From positions 1 to 64,000 of the forward strand of contig NZ_FNJO01000019.1 of assembly GCF_900104095.1 (NCBI RefSeq): a stretch of 64,000 bases of DNA, written 5' to 3'. Origin of the DNA: Ralstonia sp. 25mfcol4.1. GTDB taxonomy: Bacteria; Pseudomonadota; Gammaproteobacteria; Burkholderiales; Burkholderiaceae. The notes beneath the pieces are model-generated. The model was not told the DNA's origin, ran no database searches, and was given only the letters and a program-made list of their open reading frames with translations. Positions 43,473 to 56,782 of the stretch are shown here, piece by piece. Positions within the stretch are counted from its first letter, which is position 1. The number at the start of each line of letters is the position of its first letter. Position numbers and translations under genes: made by a program.

Positions 43473-44876
43473 CTACCGCAGCAGCATCTTCAGCATCGAC
43501 TCGAATCGCTTGCCATAGGGCGGCTTGAGCAGCCCGGCGCCATTCAGGCCAGCCTGATAGAGCACGGGCTTGAGCTTCGAGAACGTCTCGAAGCCGGCTT
43601 CGCCGTGATAGTCGCCCATCCCGCTGGGCCCCACGCCGCCGAAGGGCAGGTCGTCCTGAGCGATATGGAATAGCGTGTCGTTGACGGTCACGCCACCGGC
43701 CACGGTCTGGCGCATGACGCGATCCACCACGTCGCCGTTCTTGTCGAACACGTACAGCGCCAGCGGGCGGGGGCGCGCATTGACGAAGCCGATCGCGTCG
43801 TCGAGGTTGCGGTAGGTCACCACGGGCAGCACCGGCCCGAAGATCTCTTCCTGCATCGCGCGCACGTCGTCCGGGACGTCGGTCAGCAGCACGGGCGGCA
43901 ACTGCCGGACGTCGGCGTTGGGGCCGGCATCGGTCAGCGGCACCACGCGTGCGCCGGCCGACTGGGCGGCGTCGATCAGCGAAACCAGCCGGTCGAAATG
44001 GCGCGGGCTGATGATGCTCGTGTAGTCCGGGTTGCGCGCGATGTCGGGATAGAGCCGGCCTACCACGCGCCGCGCGGTATCCACCAGCCGGTCGCGCTGA
44101 TCGGCCGGCACCAGCACATAGTCCGGCGCAATGCACGTCTGGCCGGCATTGAGTAGCTTGCCCACCAGGATGCGCTCCACGGCCCGCTCGAAATCGGCGC
44201 CAGGGCCGATGATGGCCGGCGACTTGCCGCCCAGTTCCAGCGTTACCGGCGTCAGGTTCGCGGCGGCGGCCTTCATCACGTGATGGCCGACACTGGTGGA
44301 CCCGGTGAACAGCAGGTGGTCGAACGGCAGCGCGCTAAAGGCGGCGGCCACCTCGGCGTCGCCGTTGATGACCCCCACCTCGTCCGGCGCGAAAGTGGCC
44401 TGTACCAGCCGCGCGAACAGTTCGGAAAACCGGGGCGTGAATTCGGACAGCTTGACCATCGCCCGGTTGCCGGCCGCCAGCGCGCCGGTCAGGGGCCCGA
44501 TGGCCAGGTACAGCGGATAGTTCCAGGGCACCACGATGCCGATCACGCCCAGCGGTTGCGGCACCAGGCGCGACTTGCCCGGCTTGAACCAGAGCCCGGT
44601 CTTCACCCGGCGCACGCGCATCCACCGCTTGCCATGCCGCAGTGCGTCATCGATGCCCGAAATGCTTGGGAATACTTCCAGCAGCGCGGTTTCCTGGCGC
44701 GGCCGGTTCGTGAAATCGGCGCTGATCGCAGTCGCGATGGCGTCGTGGTTGTCGCGCACCAGCGCCTTGAGGCGCCGCAGCCGGTCGGCCCGGACCGGCC
44801 ACCCCGGGGATTGGTCGTGGCGCGACGCGGCATGCATGGCGTTGAACACCGTGGACATGGCGGGCACTTCTCTCAT
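43473..44876 (-). CDS. Aldehyde dehydrogenase (coniferyl-aldehyde type)
   Basis: A 467-residue NAD(P)-dependent aldehyde dehydrogenase. Catalytic residues are N119 (PWNYPL), E214 (LELGGKSP) and C248 (NAGQTCIAP); the coenzyme loop is FTGSTSVG. The short N-terminus, membrane-type C-terminus with basic LLKPPYGKRFESMLKMLLR and FPSISGIDDALRHGKRWMRVRRVK place it in the CalB/ALDH3-like coniferyl-aldehyde and fatty-aldehyde group. AAGGAG lies eight bases before ATG 44876. It is divergent from a GMC alcohol oxidoreductase, an arrangement that suggests sequential oxidation of an alcohol to an acid. Confidence 0.9.
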   Translation of the reverse strand: MREVPAMSTVFNAMHAASRHDQSPGWPVRADRLRRLKALVRDNHDAIATAISADFTNRPRQETALLEVFPSISGIDDALRHGKRWMRVRRVKTGLWFKPGKSRLVPQPLGVIGIVVPWNYPLYLAIGPLTGALAAGNRAMVKLSEFTPRFSELFARLVQATFAPDEVGVINGDAEVAAAFSALPFDHLLFTGSTSVGHHVMKAAAANLTPVTLELGGKSPAIIGPGADFERAVERILVGKLLNAGQTCIAPDYVLVPADQRDRLVDTARRVVGRLYPDIARNPDYTSIISPRHFDRLVSLIDAAQSAGARVVPLTDAGPNADVRQLPPVLLTDVPDDVRAMQEEIFGPVLPVVTYRNLDDAIGFVNARPRPLALYVFDKNGDVVDRVMRQTVAGGVTVNDTLFHIAQDDLPFGGVGPSGMGDYHGEAGFETFSKLKPVLYQAGLNGAGLLKPPYGKRFESMLKMLLR

Positions 44877-45110
44877 CGGCGGTCTCCTTGGACGGAATCA
44901 GTTTCCGTGGGCCATCGCGCACCATAAGGCAGAGCGTCGGTTATATCAATGGAGGACACCTCCCAAACGCGGGGCGTGCGGCACCGCGCGCTGGCCGCCC
45001 GGATTCCGGGGCCGCCCCGCTTCACCACGCCGGCGGCAACGCCTACACTGGACTTTCGCGGCGGGCCTCCGCCGGGAGACTGGACCGGCACCGGACACGC
45101 GGGGAGACAG

Positions 45111-46793
45111 ATGGAAACGACCTTTGACTATCTCGTCGTGGGTGCCGGCTCGGCTGGCTGTGCGCTGGCTGGACGGCTTGCCGACAGCGGCAATGACGCC
45201 ATCGCGCTGCTCGAAACCGGCGCCCACGACCATCATGTGCTGGTACGCACACCTGCCGGCTGCGCGGCCATGCTGCCGCGCGCTGGCGCGCGCAACTACG
45301 GCTATCTGACAGCGCCGCAGTCCGAACTGGACGGGCGGCGCGGTTATCAGCCACGCGGGCGCGGCCTGGGCGGTTCGTCGTCGATCAACGCCATGATCTA
45401 TATGCGTGGCCGGCCCGCCGATTACGACGGATGGGCCGCGGCGGGCTGCGACGGCTGGTCGTGGGACGATGTGCTGCCGTACTTCCGCCGGGCCGAGTGC
45501 AATGAGCGTGTGGCCGGCCATGACGACGATCCGCTGCACGGCGGCACCGGCCCGCTGCATGTCAGCGACCTGCGCTCGCCGAATCCGTTCGGCCAGCATT
45601 TCATCGATGCCGCGCAGCATGCTGGCATCGTGCGCAACGACGATTTCAACGGCGAGGAGCAGGAGGGCGTGGGCTGGTATCAGGTCACGCAGCACAACGG
45701 CGAACGGTGGAACGCTGCGCGCGCCTACCTGCACGGCGGCAATGTCCGCGACCGCAACTGCAACGGCGGACGCAGCCATCTGCATGTGATGACCGGCACG
45801 CAGGTGCTGCGTATCCTTTTCGAAAAACGGCGCGCCGTGGGGGTGCTGGCGTGGCGCGACGGCCGGGAAATCGTGCTGCGCGCGCGCCGCGAGGTAATCG
45901 TGTCGGCCGGGGCGTTCGGGTCGCCGCAGTTGCTGATGGCGTCAGGCGTGGGGCCGGCCGCCCATTTGCGCGAGCACGGTATCGACGTGGTGCATGACCT
46001 GCCCGGCGTCGGCGGCAATCTTCAGGATCACCTGGACATCATCCTGCACAAGCGCGTGCCGGCGTCCGACCTGTTCGGCATATCGCTGGGCGGGGCCAGG
46101 CGCCTCGTGGCCGAATTCCTGCGCTATCGGCGCCACCGGACCGGCATGATGACATCGAATTTTGCCGAAGCCGGCGCGTTCGTGCGCAGCCGTCCGGACC
46201 TGTCCGAGCCCGACCTGCAACTGCACTTCGTGGTCGGCATGGCCGACAACCACATGCGGCGCATCAACCTGGGCCATGGCTATTCCTGCCATGTCTGCGT
46301 GCTGCGTCCGCGCAGCCGTGGCGAGGTGAGGCTGGCATCGGCCGACATGCGGCAGGCGCCGCGCATCGACCCGCGCTACCTGACTGATCCGCAAGACATG
46401 GCAACGATGCTGGAAGGGTTGCGCATCGTGCGGCGCATCTTCATGCAAGCGCCGCTGGCGGTCTTCGGCGGCCGCGAACTGTACTCGGAGGCCTTGCGGC
46501 TCGATGGCAGCGACGACGAGGCGGCATGCGAGCTGATCCGCCGGCACGCGGACACGATCTATCACCCGGTGGGCACATGCCGCATGGGCATGGACGCCCT
46601 GGCCGTGGTGGACCCGCAATTGCGGGTGCGCGGCGTGGAAGGGCTGCGGGTGGTCGACGCGTCGATCATGCCGACGCTGGTGGGCGGCAATACCAACGCG
46701 CCGGCCATCATGATCGGCGAGCGTGCCCACGACCTGATCCGCTACGCGCCACATGTGACGCTGCGGATCCGGGAGGCGGCAGTGGCGGACTGA
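45111..46793 (+). CDS. GMC-family FAD alcohol dehydrogenase (AlkJ/BetA-like)
   Basis: A 560-residue flavoprotein. GAGSAG at residues 11-16 binds FAD adenine, RGRGLGGSSSINAMIYMRG is GMC signature 1, REVIVSAGAFGSPQLLMASG is signature 2, and the active-site His and Asn lie in YHPVGTCRMG and NTNAPAIMIGERA. The sequence is nearest alkanol/choline dehydrogenase types that pass electrons to quinone rather than oxygen. GGGGAGA precedes ATG 45111. Substrate could be a medium- or long-chain alcohol, consistent with the divergent aldehyde dehydrogenase. The 234-bp divergent region shows no clear operator. Confidence 0.9.
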   Translation: METTFDYLVVGAGSAGCALAGRLADSGNDAIALLETGAHDHHVLVRTPAGCAAMLPRAGARNYGYLTAPQSELDGRRGYQPRGRGLGGSSSINAMIYMRGRPADYDGWAAAGCDGWSWDDVLPYFRRAECNERVAGHDDDPLHGGTGPLHVSDLRSPNPFGQHFIDAAQHAGIVRNDDFNGEEQEGVGWYQVTQHNGERWNAARAYLHGGNVRDRNCNGGRSHLHVMTGTQVLRILFEKRRAVGVLAWRDGREIVLRARREVIVSAGAFGSPQLLMASGVGPAAHLREHGIDVVHDLPGVGGNLQDHLDIILHKRVPASDLFGISLGGARRLVAEFLRYRRHRTGMMTSNFAEAGAFVRSRPDLSEPDLQLHFVVGMADNHMRRINLGHGYSCHVCVLRPRSRGEVRLASADMRQAPRIDPRYLTDPQDMATMLEGLRIVRRIFMQAPLAVFGGRELYSEALRLDGSDDEAACELIRRHADTIYHPVGTCRMGMDALAVVDPQLRVRGVEGLRVVDASIMPTLVGGNTNAPAIMIGERAHDLIRYAPHVTLRIREAAVAD

Positions 46794-46806
46794 GATGTAT
46801 CTTTTC

Positions 46807-46831
46807 CCCTCTCCCGCTTTGTGGGAGAGGG
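46807..46831. repeat. CCCTCTCCC/GGGAGAGGG intergenic palindrome
   Basis: A perfect nine-pair stem with a seven-base loop located between convergent genes. A second copy with a longer GC-rich loop lies at about 59850-59889. It may be a dispersed repeat of this genome that also acts as a terminator. Confidence 0.7.
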
Positions 46832-46841
46832 AGGCCGGCCG

Positions 46842-48383
46842 TCAGCCGCGCATCTGGAACTGGCCCACCATGTCGCGCAGGCGGCCCGCTTGCTCGTCCA
46901 GCGATTGCGCGGCGGCGGCGGCTTCTTCCACCAGCGCGGCGTTCTGCTGCGTCACCTGGTCCATCTGGCCCACGGCATGGCCCACCTGCTCGATGCCGGC
47001 GCTCTGTTCCTGCGACGCGGCCGAGATCTCGGCGATGATGTCCGACACGCGCTTCACGGCCAGGCGGATGTCGGTCATGGTCTTGCCGACTTTCTCGGCC
47101 TGGCCGGAGCCCGTACGCACCGTATCGACCGATGCCTCGATCAGTTCCTTGATTTCCTTGGCGGCGCTCGACGAACGCTGCGCCAGGCTGCGCACCTCGC
47201 CGGCCACCACGGCAAAGCCGCGGCCCTGTTCGCCGGCGCGCGCCGCTTCCACGGCGGCGTTCAGCGCCAGGATGTTGGTCTGGAAGGCGATGCCCTCGAT
47301 CAGGTTGGTGATCTCGGCAATACGCTCGCTGCTGCTGCTGATGGCGCCCATCGTGCCCACCATCTGCTGCACCGACTGGTTGCCATCGTCGGCCACCAGC
47401 GCGGCGTTCGACGCCAGCGACGATGCCTGAAGCGCGTTCTCGGCGTTCTGTCGCACGGTGGCGGTGAGCTGTTCCATGCTCGACGCCGTTTCCTCCAGCG
47501 ACGCGGCCTGCTCTTCGGTGCGCGACGACAGGTCGACGTTGCCGGCGGCGATCTGCGCAGCGGCCACGCTGACCGAATCGGTGGATCGGCGCACTTCGCG
47601 CAGCGTGCCCGCCACGCGCTCGATCAGCGCGTTGAACGACTGGGCGGTGTGGCCGATCTCGTCGAGACGGTCGACCGGCGCGCGGTGGTCAAGGTCGAGC
47701 GTCTTGCTGACGTGCTCCAGCGCGCCCTGGACTTCATCGAGACTGGTACGGATACGCCGGTACAGCCCGAAAGCCAGGAAGGCGGTCAGCGCGATGGCGA
47801 CCACGATCACGATCGTGAACACGCGCACGGACGTGTGGTACTGGGCCTTGTTGAATGCCACCGCCTGCTCGCCGAGCTTGGTGTTGTAGTCGAGATGCTC
47901 GTCCAGGGCCTTGCGCACTGCGGTTGACGCGACGTGCACCGGACCCGACGTGATCATTTCCCGCGTGGCATCGAAATCGTTACTACGTGATTTTTCCAGG
48001 AACGCACCCAGGGTCTCGCGATAGGCCTTGATGGCCGCGCGATCGGCTTCCAGCATCTTGCGGTCGGTATCGTCCGAGATGTCTTCGCGCTCGTACTTGC
48101 TCAGCAGATCGTCGAAACGCTTGTTGGACCGGTCGAGCATGCCCTCGGCTTCGGTCTTGGCGCCGGCATCGGCGGTCATGGCGTGCCGGTAAAGCGAGAC
48201 GCGGATGTTGGCCAGCGCGCCGCTGACATTGTTGAGATCGCGCACGCTCGTCAGCGTGTTGTCGTTGAAGTATTCGAACCGGTCTTCGGCCTTGGACAGT
48301 TGCCAGATACCGCCCAGGCCGACGAAGAGTAGCGCGAGCAATGCAAGGGACAGCGTAAGAAGCAGACGTTTGCTGATATTCAT
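46842..48383 (-). CDS. Methyl-accepting chemotaxis protein
   Basis: A 513-residue chemoreceptor. N-terminal transmembrane helix at residues 5-27, a four-helix-bundle periplasmic domain to about 185 (NNVSGALANIRVSLYRHAMTAD), a second transmembrane helix near 187-210, a HAMP domain, and the cytoplasmic coiled coil. The CheA/CheW hairpin tip is present as IEGIAFQTNILALNAAVEAARAGEQGRGFAVVAGEVRSLAQRS. Methylation-type EEQAASLEETA stretches flank it. The ligand domain is of the 4HB_MCP type whose ligand cannot be predicted. It stands alone without che genes. Confidence 0.95.
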   Translation of the reverse strand: MNISKRLLLTLSLALLALLFVGLGGIWQLSKAEDRFEYFNDNTLTSVRDLNNVSGALANIRVSLYRHAMTADAGAKTEAEGMLDRSNKRFDDLLSKYEREDISDDTDRKMLEADRAAIKAYRETLGAFLEKSRSNDFDATREMITSGPVHVASTAVRKALDEHLDYNTKLGEQAVAFNKAQYHTSVRVFTIVIVVAIALTAFLAFGLYRRIRTSLDEVQGALEHVSKTLDLDHRAPVDRLDEIGHTAQSFNALIERVAGTLREVRRSTDSVSVAAAQIAAGNVDLSSRTEEQAASLEETASSMEQLTATVRQNAENALQASSLASNAALVADDGNQSVQQMVGTMGAISSSSERIAEITNLIEGIAFQTNILALNAAVEAARAGEQGRGFAVVAGEVRSLAQRSSSAAKEIKELIEASVDTVRTGSGQAEKVGKTMTDIRLAVKRVSDIIAEISAASQEQSAGIEQVGHAVGQMDQVTQQNAALVEEAAAAAQSLDEQAGRLRDMVGQFQMRG

Positions 48384-48562
48384 GGGGTGGCTTGGCGGCC
48401 ACGTTACTTGGCGTGGACCGTCCGTTGTGACGACGACTTGGAAGGTTTTCGCAGGCGGGCCGGGAGCCCGTCGCCACAACGTTTACGGCAGGTGCCATAT
48501 CCCCTGAAGGTGGGGATACTGCAAGGCAGCATGCAATGTGCGATGTCCGCACACTATGAGTA

Positions 48563-52536
<3,974 letters not shown>

Positions 52537-52698
52537 GCGTTGTCTTGCAGGACGGGCGGCCGCCCACGCGGCGCCGCCCGGCAGTACCGTAGCACCCAGA
52601 GTTCCGCGCGCGGCGCCCCCACGCGGCGCGGCGGTATTCATCCAACCGGAGGCCGGTCGGCGCCACTTACCTGGCCAAGGCCGCCGGCATACAAGCCC

Positions 52699-53907
52699 AT
52701 GACAGCAGTACAGTCCTTCGATGTCGCCATTCTCGGCGCCGGCCTGGCCGGGCGGATTTCCGCCTGGCTGCTGGTGCGTGCCGGTGCCCGCGTGGCGCTG
52801 GTGGAGCGTGGCGGCCCCGACGGCAGCGGCTCGGCCGCGCATGTGGCCGCGGCCATGCTGGCGCCGCTGGCCGAATCGGCCATCGCCGAACGGCGCATCG
52901 TCGACCTTGGCATCGCCAGCGTCGACCTCTGGCGCACCTGGATCCAGGAACTGCCCGAGCCCGTGTTCTTCCAGGAGGATGGCACGCTGGTGGTCTGGCA
53001 TGCGCGGGACCGCAGCGAGGTGTCCCTGTTCACCAGCCGCATGCGCGCGGTAGCCCCGCCAGAACTGGTACAGGCGCGCCTGCGCACGCTGGACGGCAAG
53101 GGCGTGGCCGAGGTGGAACCCGAACTGGCCGGACGCTTCCCGCAGGGCCTGCTGCTGCAGGGCGAAGGCCAGCTCGACAATCGTGGCGCGCTGCGGGCCC
53201 TGCTCCACTGTGCGATGGACGAAGGGCTGCACTGCGTGTGGGAGGCCGGCGAGATCGACGCCGAATCGCTGCCATCGCTGGGCATCAAGGCCGACGTGGT
53301 GCTCGATTGCCGCGGCCTGGGCGCCCGCGGCGCCTGGATGGACCGCGACGCGCAGGGCAACCCCGTGCCCGGCCTGCGTGGCCTGCGCGGCGAAGTGGTG
53401 CGCGTGCATGCGCCCGACGTGAAGCTGCACCGGCCGGTGCGCCTGCTGCATCCGCGCTACCCGATCTACATCGCACCGAAGCCGAACGACCTGTACGTGA
53501 TCGGCGCCACCGAAATCGAAAGCGAAGACGATTCGCCGATGAGCGTGCGCTCCGCGCTGGAACTGCTGTCGGCCGCGCACTCGCTGCATCCCGCCTTCGG
53601 CGAGGCGCGGGTGCTGGAACTGAACGTGCAGCGCCGCCCGACGCGCCCCGACCACCTGCCGTCCATCCGCGTGGACCAGCGTGCGCGCGTGGTGCGCATC
53701 AACGGGCTGTATCGCCATGGCTGGCTGATCGCGCCGGCCGTGACGGAAGCCGCCTGCCACGTGGTACGTGCCCTGCTCAACGACGATCCCGCCGCCTACG
53801 CCGTGCCGTCCGCGCTGCGCTGGCCCGGCATGATCCAGCAGGTGCGCGAGGTGGTCTGCCCCGCGCCGAGCGTGGTCGTCAGCCCCGGCGGCGGCACGCT
53901 GCATTAA
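52699..53907 (+). CDS. thiO: FAD-dependent glycine oxidase-like protein ThiO
   Basis: A 402-residue flavoprotein oxidising glycine to the iminoacetate used for the thiazole ring. GAGLAG near residue 13 binds FAD, VALVERGG ends the second strand, AAMLAPLAES is the DAO-type GG-motif region, and the C-terminal RPTRPDHLPSIRVD with NGLYRHGWLIAPAVTE contacts the substrate as in DAO-fold ThiO. It follows thiC after 162 bp of GC-rich sequence without a gene. The next gene, thiS, starts 12 bases later. Confidence 0.9.
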   Translation: MTAVQSFDVAILGAGLAGRISAWLLVRAGARVALVERGGPDGSGSAAHVAAAMLAPLAESAIAERRIVDLGIASVDLWRTWIQELPEPVFFQEDGTLVVWHARDRSEVSLFTSRMRAVAPPELVQARLRTLDGKGVAEVEPELAGRFPQGLLLQGEGQLDNRGALRALLHCAMDEGLHCVWEAGEIDAESLPSLGIKADVVLDCRGLGARGAWMDRDAQGNPVPGLRGLRGEVVRVHAPDVKLHRPVRLLHPRYPIYIAPKPNDLYVIGATEIESEDDSPMSVRSALELLSAAHSLHPAFGEARVLELNVQRRPTRPDHLPSIRVDQRARVVRINGLYRHGWLIAPAVTEAACHVVRALLNDDPAAYAVPSALRWPGMIQQVREVVCPAPSVVVSPGGGTLH

Positions 53908-53919
53908 CCGATAACCATC

Positions 53920-54117
53920 ATGCAAATCCTGCTCAATGGCCAACCGCTCGACGTGCCGGACGCCGCCACGCTGGCCGACGCCGTGACGGCGGCAGCCATC
54001 GCGCCGCCGTTCGCCGCCGCGGTGAACGGCCAGTTCGTGCCGCGCGCCGCGCATGCGGCCACATCGCTCAATGCGGGCGACCAGATCGATCTCGTGCAAC
54101 CGGTAACGGGCGGCTAA
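53920..54117 (+). CDS. thiS: Thiamin sulfur carrier ThiS
   Basis: A 65-residue ubiquitin-fold sulfur carrier. The start MQILLNGQPLDVPDAATLADAV and the C-terminal GG (LVQPVTGG) are the ThiS hallmarks; the terminal glycine is adenylated by ThiF and then made a thiocarboxylate. No thiF was seen in the window, so moeB or another E1-like enzyme elsewhere presumably serves. It precedes thiG by 11 bases. Confidence 0.95.
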   Translation: MQILLNGQPLDVPDAATLADAVTAAAIAPPFAAAVNGQFVPRAAHAATSLNAGDQIDLVQPVTGG

Positions 54118-54128
54118 AGGGACCCTCC

Positions 54129-54977
54129 ATGACATTCGAACCTGCTGAAACCCTGCGCGACCCGTTCGTGCTGTACGGCGAATCCTTCGATTCGCGCCTG
54201 CTGCTGGGCACCGCGCGCTATCCGTCGCCGGCCACGCTGCAGGCTGCCGTGGAGGCATCGCGCCCGGCCATGATTACCGTGGCCCTGCGCCGCCAGACCG
54301 CCATCGGCAGTGGCGACGGCCAGACGCTGGGCGGCGACACCTTCTGGCAGATGCTGCGCTCGCTGGGCGTGCCCGTGCTGCCCAACACCGCCGGCTGCTT
54401 CACCGCGCAGGAAGTCATCACCACGGCGATGATGGCGCGCGAGGTCTTCGAGACCGACTGGATCAAGCTCGAACTGATCGGCGACGACTACACGCTGCAG
54501 CCCGACACGCTGAACCTGCCCGCCGTGGCCGAGACGCTGATCAAGGAAGGCTTCAAGGTGCTGCCTTACTGCACCGAGGACCTGGTGCTGTGCCGCCGCC
54601 TGCTCGACGTGGGCTGCCAGGCGCTGATGCCCTGGGCGGCCCCGATCGGCACCGGCCGTGGCGCCGTGAATCCGCACGCCATGCGCACGCTGCGCGACCG
54701 GCTGCCCGACACGCCGCTGATCGTCGATGCCGGCCTGGGCCTGCCGTCGCACGCGGCGCAGGTGCTGGAGTGGGGCTACGACGGCGTGCTCTTGAACACC
54801 GCCGTGGCGCAGGCCGCGTACCCGGTGAACATGGCCCGCGCGTTCGCGCTGGCCGTGGACGCCGGCCGCACCGCCTACCTGGCCGGGCCGATGCCCGAGC
54901 GCGAAGTGGCGCAGGCCAGCACGCCGGTGGTCGGCATGCCGTTCTGGCACGCCGAAGGCGCGGAGGATCGCGCATGA
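54129..54977 (+). CDS. thiG: Thiazole synthase
   Basis: A 282-residue TIM-barrel enzyme assembling the thiazole phosphate from DXP, ThiS thiocarboxylate and dehydroglycine. The Schiff-base lysine lies in DWIKLELIGDD, with LLGTARYPSPATLQAAVEAS at the start, VLPYCTEDLVLCRRLLDVGC, APIGTGRGAVNP for phosphate binding and VDAGLGLPSHAAQVLEWGYDGVLLNTAVA. The last 12 residues overlap-couple to thiE by ATGA. Confidence 0.97.
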   Translation: MTFEPAETLRDPFVLYGESFDSRLLLGTARYPSPATLQAAVEASRPAMITVALRRQTAIGSGDGQTLGGDTFWQMLRSLGVPVLPNTAGCFTAQEVITTAMMAREVFETDWIKLELIGDDYTLQPDTLNLPAVAETLIKEGFKVLPYCTEDLVLCRRLLDVGCQALMPWAAPIGTGRGAVNPHAMRTLRDRLPDTPLIVDAGLGLPSHAAQVLEWGYDGVLLNTAVAQAAYPVNMARAFALAVDAGRTAYLAGPMPEREVAQASTPVVGMPFWHAEGAEDRA

Positions 54978-56104
54978 CGCGCCAGGGTGTTGCCGCGGCC
55001 ATCGATGCCGCACTGTTTGAGGACGTGATGCGGCGCTTTGCCGCGATGTTCGGCCGCGACGAATCGCCCTGGCAGGTGTGGCCGCTGGCCAATGCACCGG
55101 CCACGCTGGGCCGTCACGACGTGGTGCTGTCGGACGGCGAAGCGGCCGCCGACATCATCGACCGCGTGGCGGCGGCCAATGCCGTACTGATCGTGTCTGA
55201 GCGCGAAGGCGGCCGCTGGATCGACACGGTGCGCTCGTGGATGGGCACCTGGGTGCTCGATTCGCACGCCGACGATGACACCGCGCACTCGCCGGGTTTC
55301 GTGGCGGTGCTGACGGCGGCGCTGTCGCTGCATTTTCCCGCGCACGACGCGCTGTGCATCGCCCGCGCCTGGGAGCCGGGCAGCACCGCGTGGCCCGGCG
55401 ATTTCGCGCGCTTCCCACGCGTGCGCCATGCCGCGCTGGTGTCGCCCGACCAGCCGGCGCCAGCCTTTGCGCCGTGTCCGCCCGATCTGGGCCTGTATGC
55501 GGTCATGCCGACCGCCGACTGGATCGAGCAGCTCGTGCCGCTGCAGGTGCCCACCGTGCAGCTGCGCTTCAAGTCGGCCGACGCGGCCGAGGTGAAAGCC
55601 GAAGTGGTGCGGGCGGCCAACGCCGCAAAGGGTTCGAAGTCGCGCCTGTTCATCAATGACCATTGGCGCGTGGCGATCGACCATCACGCGGCCTGCGGCG
55701 GAGACAGCGGCATCTATGGCATCCATCTGGGCCAGGAAGACCTGGACGAGGCTGACCTCGATGTCATCCGCGCCTCGGGTCTGCGCCTGGGCGTGTCGAC
55801 GCACGGCTACGCCGAGATGCTGCGCGTGGCGGCGATCCAGCCCAGTTACCTGGCGCTGGGCGCGATTTTCCCGACCACGACCAAGGTCATGCCGACCCAG
55901 CCGCAAGGCATGGGCCGCTTCCAGTCGTATGTGACCCTGATGAAGCCGGTGATTCCGTCGCTGGTGGGCATCGGCGGGGTGAACGCCGGCAATATGCGCG
56001 AAGTGCTCGATGTCGGCGTGGGCAGCGCCGCCGTGGTGCGCGCCATCACCGAGGCCACCGATGTGCCGGCGGCGGTGGCGGGGCTTAATGCCTTGTTTGC
56101 CTGA
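54974..56104 (+). CDS. thiE: Thiamin-phosphate synthase with N-terminal degenerate kinase-like domain
   Basis: A 376-residue protein, much longer than the usual 210-residue ThiE. The C-terminal half is a complete ThiE barrel: TVQLRFKSADAAEV, RLFINDHWRVAIDHHAA, GIHLGQEDLDEAD, LRLGVSTHGYAEM, LALGAIFPTTTKVMP and GIGGVNAGNMREVL, including the phosphate-binding glycines and the Asp/Lys set. The first 165 residues recall the C-terminal part of a ThiD/ribokinase fold (HSPGFVAVLTAALSLHFPAHDALCIARAW) but lack the GTGC anion-hole motif, so they are unlikely to be an active kinase. Active ThiD is encoded separately 1.2 kb away. Confidence 0.92.
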   Translation: MTRQGVAAAIDAALFEDVMRRFAAMFGRDESPWQVWPLANAPATLGRHDVVLSDGEAAADIIDRVAAANAVLIVSEREGGRWIDTVRSWMGTWVLDSHADDDTAHSPGFVAVLTAALSLHFPAHDALCIARAWEPGSTAWPGDFARFPRVRHAALVSPDQPAPAFAPCPPDLGLYAVMPTADWIEQLVPLQVPTVQLRFKSADAAEVKAEVVRAANAAKGSKSRLFINDHWRVAIDHHAACGGDSGIYGIHLGQEDLDEADLDVIRASGLRLGVSTHGYAEMLRVAAIQPSYLALGAIFPTTTKVMPTQPQGMGRFQSYVTLMKPVIPSLVGIGGVNAGNMREVLDVGVGSAAVVRAITEATDVPAAVAGLNALFA

Positions 56105-56347
56105 TGGTCGCTGGCTGAACGGTTTTAACCGCTCCCCCAAACTGCTCTGAGGGAGCGAACCGCCGGCGCTTGATCCATGGCGGGACAGGGGCCGGGGAGA
56201 GGGCCGGCGTATCAGGAACTCACAGTTTGGGCGCTGACCGGCCACCCCGGCTGGTCGCGACCGGACAATCCGCATATCCTCTCCATCCAGTCACCAATGG
56301 ATAGAGGTTCCGCAGTACGGAACGGAACCCGCAGAGAGGAAACAGCA

Positions 56348-56782
56348 GTGAACGAGATCATCCCCGCCGCCCCGGGCACCCCGGACAAGCCCTATTTCGG
56401 TATCGAGATTCCGCTGATGCGCCTGCTGGGCCTGCAGCCGGTGCATATGGAGGAAGGGCTATGCCGTACGCGCCTGCCGGCCAGCCCGAACGTGGTGAAC
56501 AGCCGTGGTGACGTGCATGGCGGCACGCTGATGGCCGTGCTGGACTTCACGCTGAGCGGCGCGGCGCGCTCGCATGCCCCGTTGGACGTGGGCGTGATCA
56601 CGATCGACATGTCCACGCATTTCCTGGCCGCCGCGCGCGGCGAGCTGACGTTCGAGGCGCGCATCCTGCGCCGGGGCGCCAAGATTGCCTTCTGCGAGGG
56701 CGAGGCCCGCGACGCATCGGGCACCGTCTGCTGCGTGGCCCGCGCGTCGTTCAAGCTGGTGCAGCTGGCCGGCGGCAACTAG
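56348..56782 (+). CDS. PaaI-family hotdog thioesterase
   Basis: A 144-residue hotdog-fold acyl-CoA thioesterase. The catalytic region NVVNSRGDVHGGTLMAVLDFTLSGAAR has the HGG-x-DxA-type motif of PaaI/YbgC relatives with Asp on the central helix, and TIDMSTHFLAAARGELTFEARILRRGAKIAFCEGEA is the usual sheet. Start is GTG 56348 with GAGGAA nine bases upstream. It is not part of the thiamin operon, being separated by 240 bp with a CGCTCCC/GGGAGCG hairpin. The stop overlaps the stop of the convergent gene (CTAG). Confidence 0.88.
   Translation: MNEIIPAAPGTPDKPYFGIEIPLMRLLGLQPVHMEEGLCRTRLPASPNVVNSRGDVHGGTLMAVLDFTLSGAARSHAPLDVGVITIDMSTHFLAAARGELTFEARILRRGAKIAFCEGEARDASGTVCCVARASFKLVQLAGGN

Noticed and set aside
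44877-45110. Operator in the aldehyde dehydrogenase/GMC divergent gap
   Set aside because: No palindrome or regulator gene found that could be supported.
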